DNA from: a virus
Reading direction: 5' to 3' (one strand)
DNA length: 26,540 bases
IMG/VR virus record: IMGVR_UViG_3300032088_001280
Coordinates: 1-26,540 of that record
The notes beneath the pieces were generated by a model. That model did not search any database, had not been told where the DNA came from, and saw only the letters and a list, made by a program, of their open reading frames with translations. Each line of letters starts with the position of its first letter. The stretch's first letter is position 1. The position numbers and the translations under genes were made by a program. Below are positions 6,801 to 13,708 of the stretch, one piece after another.

Positions 6801-8405
6801 ACCAGACTTATCTGTTAGACGGTATGAGTTTGTTTTACCTTTAGAGGGTTTGCGTGGACCTGTTGCAACTTTGTCATCAATCTCACTAGGATCGATTTCA
6901 ATTTTCAACTTATCTTTCGCATGTTTGTATGCGTGTTGCATTGCAGTCGAGAAATCTTTGTGATACAATTCGTATCCAGTAGATGATTTACCTTCATTCA
7001 TTTCTTCATTCCTTACTTTCTTTGCAAGATCTGCATCTGCTTTGCCCCATGTCCCAGATGATTTTGTGGTGAACGAGTTAACTCGTGCAAGTCCCCACTG
7101 TGTTGCAGTAGTGCCTGGACGGTGTCCAGTTCTCCATGCGGCAACACCACGATCAAATACTTTCTTAAGAACACCAAGAGGCATTCCAGACTTCTCTGCT
7201 TTCTTTTTCAATGCTTCACCTGAATCTTCTTCAATTGCATCTACTGTAGATTCCATTAAGTCATAAATGTCGAACGTCAAGTCGTCAAGACTCTCTTTAA
7301 GAGGTTTCTCGTCATCACTCAACTCTGGTTTCTTCTTAAACATTTTGAAACGACCATCAAACTTAACACCTTGATTACCAGCTTTCAACAACATGTGTGG
7401 TCTCTTACGTGCTACCATGTCTGCACGAGATGCCTCATCCATAGTTGAGAACTCTTCGTACTTGATTACCTTAGAAGGTGTTTTGAAATCTTTTTTTCTC
7501 ATGATTGTTTTATTAACGAGTTCAATCTCGTCACCCTTAGTTTTAATTACAACTGGTAAGTTTAGATCAGACGAAAGATCTTTAAGGACTGCTTCGATCC
7601 CTTTGTTGTCTTTAACATCTTTAGCTTTATTCTTTTGGATTTTCTTGAACAACTTCTGAAGTTCTGCAACCTTGATATCAGGGGAGTTTCTTTTGTCATT
7701 CATTCTATCAACGAAGTGTTTAGTAAACTCCACGTCGATTTTGAATTTGCCAAGAATACGATCTGCAAATTTCTCTAGATCATTAATCTGTTTTTGCGAT
7801 ACATCTTCGTTTACACAGTTAGGAACCATCTTGTTCCCTTTTTTCTTCATACCAACCTGTTTGTACCCATTCCAACAAGGATCTTCCTCTTGTACCATCT
7901 TCACCAGTTCTCTACCGTTCACACCTGCATACGTACGTGCGACCTGTGCGGCATAGTAACCAATGTCATGTTTTGGGTTTTTCTTTTTACGATCCCAGAC
8001 TTTCTGTAAAGTCATTGCGGCATGTTTCATGTTGCCTTTAAGGTCTTCTTTCTTTAAAGACTTACCTTCTTTATCGTATCCAGGCTTTCCTGCTTTCTCT
8101 TTCTTAGAGATTGCAATCGCTGCTTGTTGCGCAGGGTTTGCACCACCTTCGCCGTACATCTGTTTGAATTTCTTTGTATGTGAGGATGGTTTTGTTTTTG
8201 TGTCTTTGTCACCAGGCGCAGGTTTATATGCTTTGGGATCATCGTCAGACATCTTTGCTTGTCGTGCAAACTGCTTTGCACGTTTCTCTTTATCGTCTTT
8301 ATCAACACCAGAATAATACTTTGATGGCTGAGTGCCAGGCAACTCATCCACGTCTCTATCCTGTGAGACTTTCATTTTTTCGTTGACGAATTTAGTAAAG
8401 CGCAT
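3834..8405 (-). CDS. Giant modular protein (1523 aa) with HNH and P-loop kinase modules; candidate self-packaged polyprotein cut by the prohead protease
   Basis: The N-terminus MRFTKFVNE-KMK matches the T4 capsid-targeting pattern and its cleavage site. Modules in order: a Lys-rich region like DUF5872 (about 55-90); CWNGYKQVGMKKKGNKMVPNC (177-197); an FTKHFVDRMNDKRN module (201-310); a DUF5824-like module (395-465, AAWRTGHRPGTTATQWG); a GYELYHKDFSTAMQHAYKHA module (477-560); a Gly/Ala-rich helical segment (628-690); three helical modules (700-950); an HNH-like module (1016-1085, DVGHKDNNPLNNDPKNLRV); a second Gly-rich segment (1088-1125); and a Zeta-toxin-like kinase with Walker A GGPGSGKS (1289-1296). 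Sites of the form [L/V/M]-x-E lie between modules at E324, E471, E564, E627, E788, E877, E954, E1015, E1136, E1193 and E1274. The domain names are from memory. Processing and packaging are inference. Confidence 0.8.
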   Translation of the reverse strand: MRFTKFVNEKMKVSQDRDVDELPGTQPSKYYSGVDKDDKEKRAKQFARQAKMSDDDPKAYKPAPGDKDTKTKPSSHTKKFKQMYGEGGANPAQQAAIAISKKEKAGKPGYDKEGKSLKKEDLKGNMKHAAMTLQKVWDRKKKNPKHDIGYYAAQVARTYAGVNGRELVKMVQEEDPCWNGYKQVGMKKKGNKMVPNCVNEDVSQKQINDLEKFADRILGKFKIDVEFTKHFVDRMNDKRNSPDIKVAELQKLFKKIQKNKAKDVKDNKGIEAVLKDLSSDLNLPVVIKTKGDEIELVNKTIMRKKDFKTPSKVIKYEEFSTMDEASRADMVARKRPHMLLKAGNQGVKFDGRFKMFKKKPELSDDEKPLKESLDDLTFDIYDLMESTVDAIEEDSGEALKKKAEKSGMPLGVLKKVFDRGVAAWRTGHRPGTTATQWGLARVNSFTTKSSGTWGKADADLAKKVRNEEMNEGKSSTGYELYHKDFSTAMQHAYKHAKDKLKIEIDPSEIDDKVATGPRKPSKGKTNSYRLTDKSGKKAVQIQVYNMDNKKYELNMYKEDVQMDEAPRPRRKGAPKMTGDSVAIQRAKDAEHNKAMGRTKTGRKKPVRTMTSTQRSLASLRDDKQVDEIAPVIGGLAKVAGGAAGAFIAKKVMKKVAKAAVKKVGKAAAGAAAGYVAGKVAGHAVNKARDAMSSKKKTDESFDAMFEETVHQDLVENAKMKKALDSALKFFTKTSKGKNDRVQEKNRMAAMEMLKNDLEKAGVSERDTMKAFGDLDNKISNMMGESLDEVAGRGKWQYKGDQDYMVGGNLRYDDKLEYRLSKAGADILNKFMKQAKNDTERGKVWDMFSSSKETGNKAKGPGKAIALAKRMMKENLDEAKLMSDDDVAKMVAKKLGNKKNTDSYDQIAVIKGILNKSPKQKSLATDREFIDDVLDILFKKYKFRSNQRESVELDENKNLIKDYEKYMSQGGKKDHNAIDYLMSMPKYKRMSKDQMAKAIGDAKRKGIFREEVELDERNYAKEYENYHSKPEQIANRSSRNSARRIVAKTTDVKGKDVGHKDNNPLNNDPKNLRVEDPSDNRREPRLRKEGVLGALAGAGIAHAVGGGTVAKIAGGVAGSVAQNVMKKRKKNEKTVDEGISKKDIKMAIGIASDKRYAGGNMTGAVKVIDKIKKGLSSHPQVAAVLRRQNEDLEENKKASLAKKLAKASASSKKGKAKVSLKKAPWEKKEELEELTKSELKLIDQMYDKKGNLTPLGKKVMDAGKKKVSEDVNLEEGVNDPSIFKVVFLAGGPGSGKSFLVGKTGLPALGLKLINSDPAFEKQLKKVGLKATPDDIFTPKGQAARAKAKAMTKKQQELALAGRLGLVIDGTGKDYDKISGQVIDMKKIGYDVAMIFVNTNLETAIRRDQDRPRTLGAKVVTKMWKEVQDNIGKFQRLFGNMLIVVDNSDNSNWEHGALGAYKDITKWVNIPAKSPMAKKWIKSQKDARGMTESVPEYGTPETTEKFASMTPGEKFAKNIRFKKKK

Positions 8406-8413
8406 ATTAGTAC

Positions 8414-9463
8414 CTATTGATCAGCGGGTCTTTTGTTATTTCTTGATTTAATACGATCTGTCTCACGCTTCTTGATAGTTGGAATAAGACGTTTAGAAAT
8501 TGCCTTAACACGTGATGGAGAGATCTTTGCGAGACGTTTATCAATTGCCTGTCTTTGACCATAGGACATAGTTTTGTAGTCCATACCCTTAGTCAACTTC
8601 TTTTTGAGAAGGTTTCTTGCACCCTTATGCGCACGTTTTTTCAACGTATCTAAAGTTGCACGTTTTCTTGCAGATCTTTCACGACCTTTTTTAATCTTGT
8701 GTTTAATTCGTTTAAACATACGAGAACGTGCCACTCTTTGTTGTCGTGTCAACGCTTCTTCTAATTCTTCTTTAAGGTTCTTCTGAACCAACGTCATCAT
8801 CTTTTTCTTATCTGCGTCTGATAACTTAGATGCAGCGGCACTTTTGAAACCGAATTGTTTCTTACCCTTCTCATCTGTATAGTCGTCAAACTGTCCCTTT
8901 TGGGCAATACCTCTTAGTTTTGTACCTGACATTCCTTCAACACCTTCTGCATCAGGATCACGCTCACCTGCAGATACAACTTTGATCTCTGCAAAGTTAT
9001 ATTCTTTACCGTTGTATTTGTCTAGGATTGTTTTGAACTCTTGTACACGATCAGAACCAACGACCATGACGATCTTCTTGTATCCTGCTGATTCGAGTTC
9101 TGCAGCGATTTGGAAAACCTGTTTCGCTTTAGAGTTGATCATGACAGAACCGAATGCCTTTCTGGCAAACCGATACTTGTCTTTATAATTGAGTGGATCT
9201 TTTTTGTTGTTCTGAGTATGAGAAAGATAGACACGTGCTTCTGCCTTTTCTTTCTTCGCAACTTCTTTTACTTTGTTCACAAGTTTTTCGTGACCAATAG
9301 TAACAGGGTTCATGCGACCAAAAGAGAACACAACAGTATCGCTCTTAGCTTCTTTGAGAGTCGGTTCCAACTCAACAAAAGTGGAAGGATCAAACTCTTT
9401 GAATTTGACAAGATCCCGCTTCTTTTTGTTTTTATCTTTTTCTACTTCGGTCAGATCAGCCAT
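8414..9463 (-). CDS. Nucleotidyltransferase (cytidylyltransferase-like) fused to a basic C-terminal domain
   Basis: Residues 43-230 form a nucleotidyltransferase alpha/beta-phosphodiesterase-type domain. FGRMNPVTIGHEKLV (49-63) carries the T/HxGH nucleotide-binding motif, VVGSDRVQEF (134-143) the central strand, and GMSGTKLR (177-184) stands in for the ISSTxxR motif. Such phage proteins are often labelled cytidylyltransferase or NadR/NMN-adenylyltransferase-like; the substrate cannot be told from sequence. After a probable protease site ELEE-A (233-237) comes a highly basic helical region of about 110 residues (LTRQQRVARSRMFKRIKHKI onward), likely nucleic-acid binding. The fusion across an LxE site mirrors the layout of the adjacent 1523-residue protein. 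A perfect late promoter lies 31 bases upstream. Confidence 0.8.
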   Translation of the reverse strand: MADLTEVEKDKNKKKRDLVKFKEFDPSTFVELEPTLKEAKSDTVVFSFGRMNPVTIGHEKLVNKVKEVAKKEKAEARVYLSHTQNNKKDPLNYKDKYRFARKAFGSVMINSKAKQVFQIAAELESAGYKKIVMVVGSDRVQEFKTILDKYNGKEYNFAEIKVVSAGERDPDAEGVEGMSGTKLRGIAQKGQFDDYTDEKGKKQFGFKSAAASKLSDADKKKMMTLVQKNLKEELEEALTRQQRVARSRMFKRIKHKIKKGRERSARKRATLDTLKKRAHKGARNLLKKKLTKGMDYKTMSYGQRQAIDKRLAKISPSRVKAISKRLIPTIKKRETDRIKSRNNKRPADQ

Positions 9464-9494
9464 AATTGTACTCTAATTTATTTGAATATATGTT

Positions 9495-9502
9495 TATTTA
9501 TA
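9495..9502 (-). promoter_or_regulatory. T4-type late promoter (TATAAATA)
   Basis: The minus strand has a perfect TATAAATA, the T4 late promoter -10 element recognised by gp55-loaded host RNA polymerase with the gp33 coactivator. It sits in the 41-base gap ahead of the nucleotidyltransferase start, 31 bases from the ATG. It should drive the left-hand block (nucleotidyltransferase, long modular protein, thermonuclease and beyond). Confidence 0.8.
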
Positions 9503-9504
9503 AT

Positions 9505-10230
9505 TCAAGTGTAATTCTGTTGAAAGGAATCAATAAATTCATAGTTTCTATATGCAGATCCACCCCAAATAGTTGATTGTCTTAACCAACCAATAGCAGG
9601 AGTGGGGGATGCAATACACAAAGGAACACTAGTGCGTCTCTGGTTAAGGATAAAGTAAGCGTTATCTACACACCCTAATCTACCCCCATTTTCAATCTCA
9701 TCTACCAGTGTACGTGCAGTCGCTTTCGTCATTGCATATGCGTGTGCGCCTTCATGTCCATCGATATCTATGAACTCTGTTGGAGGTCCTGCTCTTTCGT
9801 GATCGTATCTAGAAGGATCTGGTAATTTATATCCTAACACTACAATCTTACCCTCTGGTATATCTATAGGTATGTCTGTCAACATGAGTGCATCGTGTTC
9901 TAGTACGATACCCACATCCTCTTCACCTTCTGCAATCAGTTTCCAAATAGCGGCGTGTCCAACTGTACAACATTCAGCTTTCTCTGCAGCATTCAAATTC
10001 TCATTTGGTTCATATGGATAGTCTGCAGGTGGTAGAGTAATAGGTCTACCCTCATTGATAGTCAGATTAATATCAGATTTTGCCCACGCAAGTACGCCAG
10101 GGATATCACACCAACCATCAAATGTTTCCCATTTAATACCAACCCAATGACAAGAGTCCATTGCGGCTTGTGCATATTCTTCTGATATCTCTTTATTAAT
10201 TCGGAGTATGTAAGCGAGTTGTGTCTGCAT
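9505..10230 (-). CDS. Glycosyltransferase family 25-like protein
   Basis: The 241-residue product opens with QLAYILRINKE, the beta-strand start typical of GT25 (LPS beta-galactosyltransferase-type) enzymes. ECCTVGHAAIWKLIAEGEED (86-105) matches the conserved 'C--SH---W' helix. GIVLEHDALM (107-116) gives the acidic EHD motif expected to bind metal and nucleotide sugar. GHEGAHAYAMTKATARTLVD near 158 matches the later 'G--AY--S---A--L' segment. It should transfer a sugar to a surface or virion glycan. Its start lies inside the sulfotransferase gene with a 35-base overlap; the later Met at 24 would remove the first strand, so the upstream ATG is kept. It belongs to a glycan-modification run from 9505 to 12953. 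Confidence 0.8.
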   Translation of the reverse strand: MQTQLAYILRINKEISEEYAQAAMDSCHWVGIKWETFDGWCDIPGVLAWAKSDINLTINEGRPITLPPADYPYEPNENLNAAEKAECCTVGHAAIWKLIAEGEEDVGIVLEHDALMLTDIPIDIPEGKIVVLGYKLPDPSRYDHERAGPPTEFIDIDGHEGAHAYAMTKATARTLVDEIENGGRLGCVDNAYFILNQRRTSVPLCIASPTPAIGWLRQSTIWGGSAYRNYEFIDSFQQNYT

Positions 10231-10942
10231 GATGTTTCTTCTTTATTACTGTATATAAATTAAAGTCATTGACAAAGTAATCTCTCATAGATGTAATAGA
10301 TTCATAATCAAAACGAATTTCTTTACTTGCATCTATTCTATCTACTCTGTAATTCGACTTGTGATTCGGAAGTTTATGGTTTATTGGTATGTTTAACTCA
10401 TTCATAAACGATGTAAGATGTTCTGTCAAGTTCTCATATAACCAATATTCACCATTATTTTTTCCTTCAAATTTCAAAAAGTCAGACTGTAGGAGTTTAG
10501 AGTTATCCTCTCCTGTCGCCTTATCTGCGTCAAACCAACCTAGTGGAGCCATATACTTATACTCTTTAAGACTATATGGTTTAGATTTTAGGTCTTTATC
10601 CCAACGTTTAAAGAAGTAATAGAAACTTCTTTGACGTTCTATGGGATCTCTCAATACGGCAAAGCAACGATAGTCCTTTACTTGTTCTGGAGTAACTAAG
10701 TTGTATTCGACGAGTTGATTTAGATTTAAGTGAAGATGTTTGAACGGATGGTAGTCGTCATGCTTTCCTCTAATCTCTTCAAGTTTTTGATCAGAGAGAG
10801 TACCTGCAATTTTACTATCCTCGACTTCAGTATAGATAGCGTCTGGATCGTCTACGTTTTTAATAAAGAATTCCGAAAGACTGGTTGATGCAGTCTTCGG
10901 AACTCTAAGAAAGATAAATTTGTATTTGGGTGATATAAACAT
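10196..10942 (-). CDS. Sulfotransferase family protein
   Basis: The N-terminus, KFIFLRVPKTASTSLSEFF (8-26), is the 5'-phosphosulfate-binding loop of PAPS-dependent sulfotransferases of the carbohydrate type ('I-VPKTASTSL'). YRCFAVLRDPIERQRSFYYF (91-110) is the 3'-phosphate-binding segment ('F-vlRdP-eR--S-y'). At 248 residues it has the usual length for bacterial and phage family members. It probably transfers sulfate from PAPS to a glycan made or modified by the neighbouring glycosyltransferases, or to a host polysaccharide. The gene directly follows a 36-residue membrane peptide gene (TGAATG junction) and overlaps the GT25-like gene. Confidence 0.85.
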   Translation of the reverse strand: MFISPKYKFIFLRVPKTASTSLSEFFIKNVDDPDAIYTEVEDSKIAGTLSDQKLEEIRGKHDDYHPFKHLHLNLNQLVEYNLVTPEQVKDYRCFAVLRDPIERQRSFYYFFKRWDKDLKSKPYSLKEYKYMAPLGWFDADKATGEDNSKLLQSDFLKFEGKNNGEYWLYENLTEHLTSFMNELNIPINHKLPNHKSNYRVDRIDASKEIRFDYESITSMRDYFVNDFNLYTVIKKKHHADTTRLHTPN

Positions 10943-11053
10943 TCAATGTAATCCTAAACTCCACATCCATATTGGTATGACTATGAGGTGTAATACTAAC
11001 ACCGTCACAACCATTACCTTTACGGTTAACATATTTCCCCTGTCACCATGCAT
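10943..11053 (-). CDS. Small membrane peptide (36 aa)
   Basis: The gene reads from ATG at 11053, which overlaps the glycosyltransferase stop as TAATG, to TGA at 10943, one base from the sulfotransferase ATG. The product MHGDRGNMLTVKVMVVTVLV and onward has a single hydrophobic segment of about 25 residues (9-33) ending IPIWMWSLGLH. A second ATG at residue 8 has a GGGGA sequence ahead of it and could be the true start, giving 29 residues. The precise fit between flanking genes supports it being real. Function is unknown; single-pass peptides like this may anchor or regulate membrane glycosylation enzymes, but that is a guess. Confidence 0.6.
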   Translation of the reverse strand: MHGDRGNMLTVKVMVVTVLVLHLIVIPIWMWSLGLH

Positions 11054-11703
11054 TAAGTTGCAGATGCGTATTGATTAGTCCAAGGCATTCCTGTGGAACC
11101 CCAGTGATGTTCTGCGTAAATCTTATCTGGACCATCATAACGTTTCGCTTCACGAACGTAGAACGTAGGGGTGAAGAAATGTGATGGGAAGATTTTCAAG
11201 TGATACATGTTGTCATGGATCAAACCACTAAGGAATTGGTTTCCTGTAGATCTGAATGGTTCTGGTGAAAGTTGGTCTGCACGAACTTGGTGTAATGTTT
11301 CTACCAATAGACGAACAAACATGTTGCCAGGATTACATGCGAGAATAGGTTGTACGTTACTCGCACGATATAATTCGTTTTCATAACATGTATATGCTTT
11401 ATGAGGATCGTTAACCCAGAGTTCATCAGTATTTTCTAGACACTCCATGTCTGCTTCTGGGAAGAAACCACCACCTTCTAAAAGAAGTTCGTATCGAATG
11501 AGGTCAGAAACACCTTGATACTTCTTTGCGTTATAGTAGGCTTCGATCAAGTGTTGGTTCATCCACTTACGATCATGTAACATCTGGTCTGTGAAAATTT
11601 CATATGACCACTCTGGATGTTTCTCTTTCCAAGTATTCATCCACTGAAGGGGTGGGGCTTTTGGCCCAATCCAAATTTGTGTTATTTTCTTTTCGATATT
11701 CAT
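11053..11703 (-). CDS. Glycosyltransferase, GT32/DXD-sugar-binding type
   Basis: KKITQIWIGPKAPP (5-18) is the first strand of the OCH1/GT32-type 'IPKIIHQIWIG' enzymes. YQGVSDLIRYELLLEGGGFF (62-81) followed by PEADMEC matches the DXD-containing sugar-binding region 'SD--RY--L---GG-Y-D-D', with Glu83 replacing the first Asp of DXD (E-A-D). Glu can still coordinate metal, so activity is plausible but worth noting. At 216 residues it is a compact family member. Its ATG overlaps the methyltransferase stop as ATGA, so it is translationally coupled. It is likely to add a sugar to a cell-surface or virion glycan as part of the 9505-12953 cluster. Confidence 0.8.
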   Translation of the reverse strand: MNIEKKITQIWIGPKAPPLQWMNTWKEKHPEWSYEIFTDQMLHDRKWMNQHLIEAYYNAKKYQGVSDLIRYELLLEGGGFFPEADMECLENTDELWVNDPHKAYTCYENELYRASNVQPILACNPGNMFVRLLVETLHQVRADQLSPEPFRSTGNQFLSGLIHDNMYHLKIFPSHFFTPTFYVREAKRYDGPDKIYAEHHWGSTGMPWTNQYASAT

Positions 11704-12392
11704 AACAGTTGCTCTCTTTTTAATAGTATCATGTCCCTTGAGGGATATTTGCCTGCTTGTTCACCTGAGTCATCAAATCTATATAGAACGTCTTGGGGAA
11801 AGTTAAACGGTTCTCTAAACACGTCTATCAATCTAAACTCCCCCACGTTAACATATGCGTTTGGATAACTTGCCACATGTTTATGTGATGTCAAACAAAT
11901 GTAAGGTATTCCAGAGTCTAAGAAGTTCTTGATAATCTTTTGACAATGTTCTGTTTGTAAGTGAAAAAACAGATCTCTACAAAAGAATAGATCCGCATAA
12001 GGCAGATCGTCTTCAACAACATCCAACTCTAAAAAATTGTAATCTGGATATTTAGTTTTATTGTCCTGTATCATATCAGATACGATGTCACCACCTGTAT
12101 AATGTAGGTCATAATCATCTAAAAGGATCTTCATCCAGTTAAAATCACCACAGGGTGCGTCTAAAATGCTTTTTATATTAAACTTTTCACACATAATCGG
12201 TAGATGATGTCGTAAGTTTATTGTATAGTCAGTTCCAGATCCTGCGCCGCTACGAGACTCTGTGTTCTCGTGTTGTCTCCACGCAAAGTTACGATAGATG
12301 CCATCGAAAACCCACTTACGATAATCCTGTGTGAGTTTTACCTCTTCAGTCGTATCTCTTGGATACTTATCGTGATCTGGATGTTTGTCCAT
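11700..12392 (-). CDS. Class I SAM-dependent methyltransferase
   Basis: Motif I is SILDAPCGDFNWMK (75-88), followed by HYTGGDIVSDMI (97-108), whose acidic residue would bind the SAM ribose. NFLELDVVEDDLPYADLFFC (119-138) covers motifs II-III, and CRDLFFHLQTEHCQKII begins motif post-III. The 'D-PCGD--WM' form is common in phage and cyanobacterial glycan-cluster methyltransferases. The substrate is unknown; a sugar or glycan acceptor is inferred from neighbours. The start follows immediately on the preceding methyltransferase stop (TAAATG). At 230 residues it is a complete domain. Confidence 0.8.
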   Translation of the reverse strand: MDKHPDHDKYPRDTTEEVKLTQDYRKWVFDGIYRNFAWRQHENTESRSGAGSGTDYTINLRHHLPIMCEKFNIKSILDAPCGDFNWMKILLDDYDLHYTGGDIVSDMIQDNKTKYPDYNFLELDVVEDDLPYADLFFCRDLFFHLQTEHCQKIIKNFLDSGIPYICLTSHKHVASYPNAYVNVGEFRLIDVFREPFNFPQDVLYRFDDSGEQAGKYPSRDMILLKREQLL

Positions 12393-12953
12393 TTACTTCT
12401 CAACCCACCAAACGAAATCATCTTCTACATTATAGTTGTCACCATAACGTTCTGTCACGGCTTTCAAAACTGTATCGAAGTGGATGTCATGTCCCATAAC
12501 GTAACCACCCTTACGAACTTTTGGTGCCCATGCATCGATATCACGTGCGCATCCTTCATATCCATGATCAGCGTCAATGAATACAAAGTCCAGACTTTCG
12601 TCTTCTACAGTCTTTGCGACTTCTGTTGTGAAATCTTTGTGGATGGACGCTCGGTCTGGGTACTGTGCGCAGAACTGTGCCATGCGTTTATAGTACGATT
12701 CATGATCCCAAGGATGTCCGTTCTCGCCTGCGGTCCATTTCTCTGGACCATTGTTCTGAGGTTGAGGTGCGTATAAATCTACACCAATCATGTGTAGGTT
12801 CTTACATGTGCGTACGAGGTGTGTGAAGGTCTGTCCCATCCATACACCAAGTTCCGCACCTTTAGTCCAACCATTCTGTCGAACTAGTTTTTCTATTGTT
12901 AACCATCTCCAAGTGTTTCCACCATCGTGGCCACGATCACGTATCATTCCCAT
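12393..12953 (-). CDS. Class I SAM-dependent methyltransferase (methyltransferase_24-like)
   Basis: The 186-residue product has GWTKGAELGVWMGQTFTHLV (28-47), a motif I of the 'AE-GV--G-ts--l' kind, then HMIGVDLYAPQ (54-64). DFVFIDADHGYEGCARDIDA (122-141) matches the 'D-iFIDgdHsYe-v--Dl-a' segment. GGYVMGHDI (149-157) is the 'GG-i-gHD' end-strand. This is the family often found in glycosylation loci and in phages. The acceptor is unknown. It has a GGAGAT ribosome binding site and a CATAAATA late promoter 30 bases upstream, so it begins the late glycan-modification transcript. Confidence 0.85.
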   Translation of the reverse strand: MGMIRDRGHDGGNTWRWLTIEKLVRQNGWTKGAELGVWMGQTFTHLVRTCKNLHMIGVDLYAPQPQNNGPEKWTAGENGHPWDHESYYKRMAQFCAQYPDRASIHKDFTTEVAKTVEDESLDFVFIDADHGYEGCARDIDAWAPKVRKGGYVMGHDIHFDTVLKAVTERYGDNYNVEDDFVWWVEK

Positions 12954-12983
12954 AATCTAATCTCCAAGTATTTCTGTTATATG

Positions 12984-12991
12984 TATTTATG
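12984..12991 (-). promoter_or_regulatory. Putative T4-type late promoter (CATAAATA)
   Basis: The minus strand reads CATAAATA in the 39-base gap between the exported-protein gene and the methyltransferase gene, 30 bases before the methyltransferase ATG. Location in one of the few non-coding gaps and spacing close to the TATAAATA site at 9495 support function. It would drive the glycan-modification genes late in infection. Confidence 0.65.
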
Positions 12992-12992
12992 A

Positions 12993-13322
12993 CTATTTGA
13001 TGACAGTCATTTTTTGACCTGCGATAACCAGACATCCTGCGCCTGTGTTCTCATCCATCATAATTAAACTGAATGAACCGCTCGAAGGATTGATAAACTG
13101 CATAGTAACACCAGGCAACCATCCCCCCTGTGGTACTACTTGTACCAAAGTTTGTGAACTAGCGAAAGGAATTTCGCCATATTTTGTTTGAACCATGTCT
13201 ATGATGTTGTTGGCATCTGTGTCACACCTCAAACCAATCGGCATTACGAACTGTTCTGCCTGTGCATTAATTGGCATTGCCAGGAAAATTCCCAACAATA
13301 CTGCTGATAATCTTCCCAACAT
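12993..13322 (-). CDS. Small exported (periplasmic) protein with signal peptide
   Basis: The N-terminus MLGRLSAVLLGIFLAMPINA, followed by QA-EQ, is a clear Sec signal peptide: one Arg, a hydrophobic core of about 13 residues and an AQA cleavage site before residue 23. The mature part is about 87 residues with two cysteines (near 33 and 97) that could form a disulfide in the periplasm, and a beta-rich pattern (SFSLIMMDENTGAGCLVI). A GGAGAAC ribosome binding site precedes the ATG. I do not recognise a family with a known role. Phage proteins exported early or late can affect envelope or superinfection, but nothing here shows which. A similar exported protein is, from memory, common in marine myoviruses. 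Confidence 0.75.
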   Translation of the reverse strand: MLGRLSAVLLGIFLAMPINAQAEQFVMPIGLRCDTDANNIIDMVQTKYGEIPFASSQTLVQVVPQGGWLPGVTMQFINPSSGSFSLIMMDENTGAGCLVIAGQKMTVIK

Positions 13323-13339
13323 GTTTGTTCTCCATCTTT

Positions 13340-13708
13340 CTATGAGTAACCATTAACCTTAGTCAATTTCATTATGCAATGGAAAGGTCCGTCACCGACA
13401 ATTCGTATATCTCTATCTGAATACACGTTATCTACGAAACCTTTCATTTCTAATGAACCTGAGTTTACGAAATAGTAATGTCCGTGTGGTGCTACTCCAT
13501 CCCACCTAGAAACGTCTACGTGTTTATTGACTTTACAACCCCAGTGGATTTCTTTAATTGTAACAGAAGCATCAGCCGCTGTATAAGTTTCACCGTTAGA
13601 TATTAGATCAGATAATGCAATATCAACAGTATCGCCAGATGAGTCTGTTACGTATACTTTGATTACTGCTTCGTTATGTGATCGTTTTAGGTAATGTATG
13701 CTTGACAT
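13340..13708 (-). CDS. Conserved phage protein of unknown function (122 aa)
   Basis: The frame could open at 13720, but the ATG at 13708 (MSSIHYLKRS) overlaps the preceding stop as TAATG, the junction used repeatedly here, so that start is preferred. The product is beta-rich (AVIKVYVTDSSGDTVDIALS; ASVTIKEIHWGC) with a GHYYFVNSGSLEMKGFVDN segment and no signal or membrane helix. The pattern 'I-WG----v-V-RWDG----l----sG-- -G--D' resembles a small protein shared by many marine T4-like phages and suspected to be virion-associated. I have no firm function. It lies between the KWDG protein and the exported protein. Confidence 0.7.
   Translation of the reverse strand: MSSIHYLKRSHNEAVIKVYVTDSSGDTVDIALSDLISNGETYTAADASVTIKEIHWGCKVNKHVDVSRWDGVAPHGHYYFVNSGSLEMKGFVDNVYSDRDIRIVGDGPFHCIMKLTKVNGYS

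Noticed and set aside
7476-7805. RelE/DUF4258-like toxin in the FTKHFVDRMNDKRN module
   Set aside because: The H-x-x-x-R pattern is suggestive, but I cannot match the rest of the fold. Kept only as an unnamed module.
1148-9514. Many long plus-strand open frames across the lower half of the window
   Set aside because: They lie opposite the Lys-rich modular protein genes, are rich in Phe/Cys/Ser from reversed Lys codons, show no known motifs and lack ribosome binding sites. They are shadows of the minus-strand genes.
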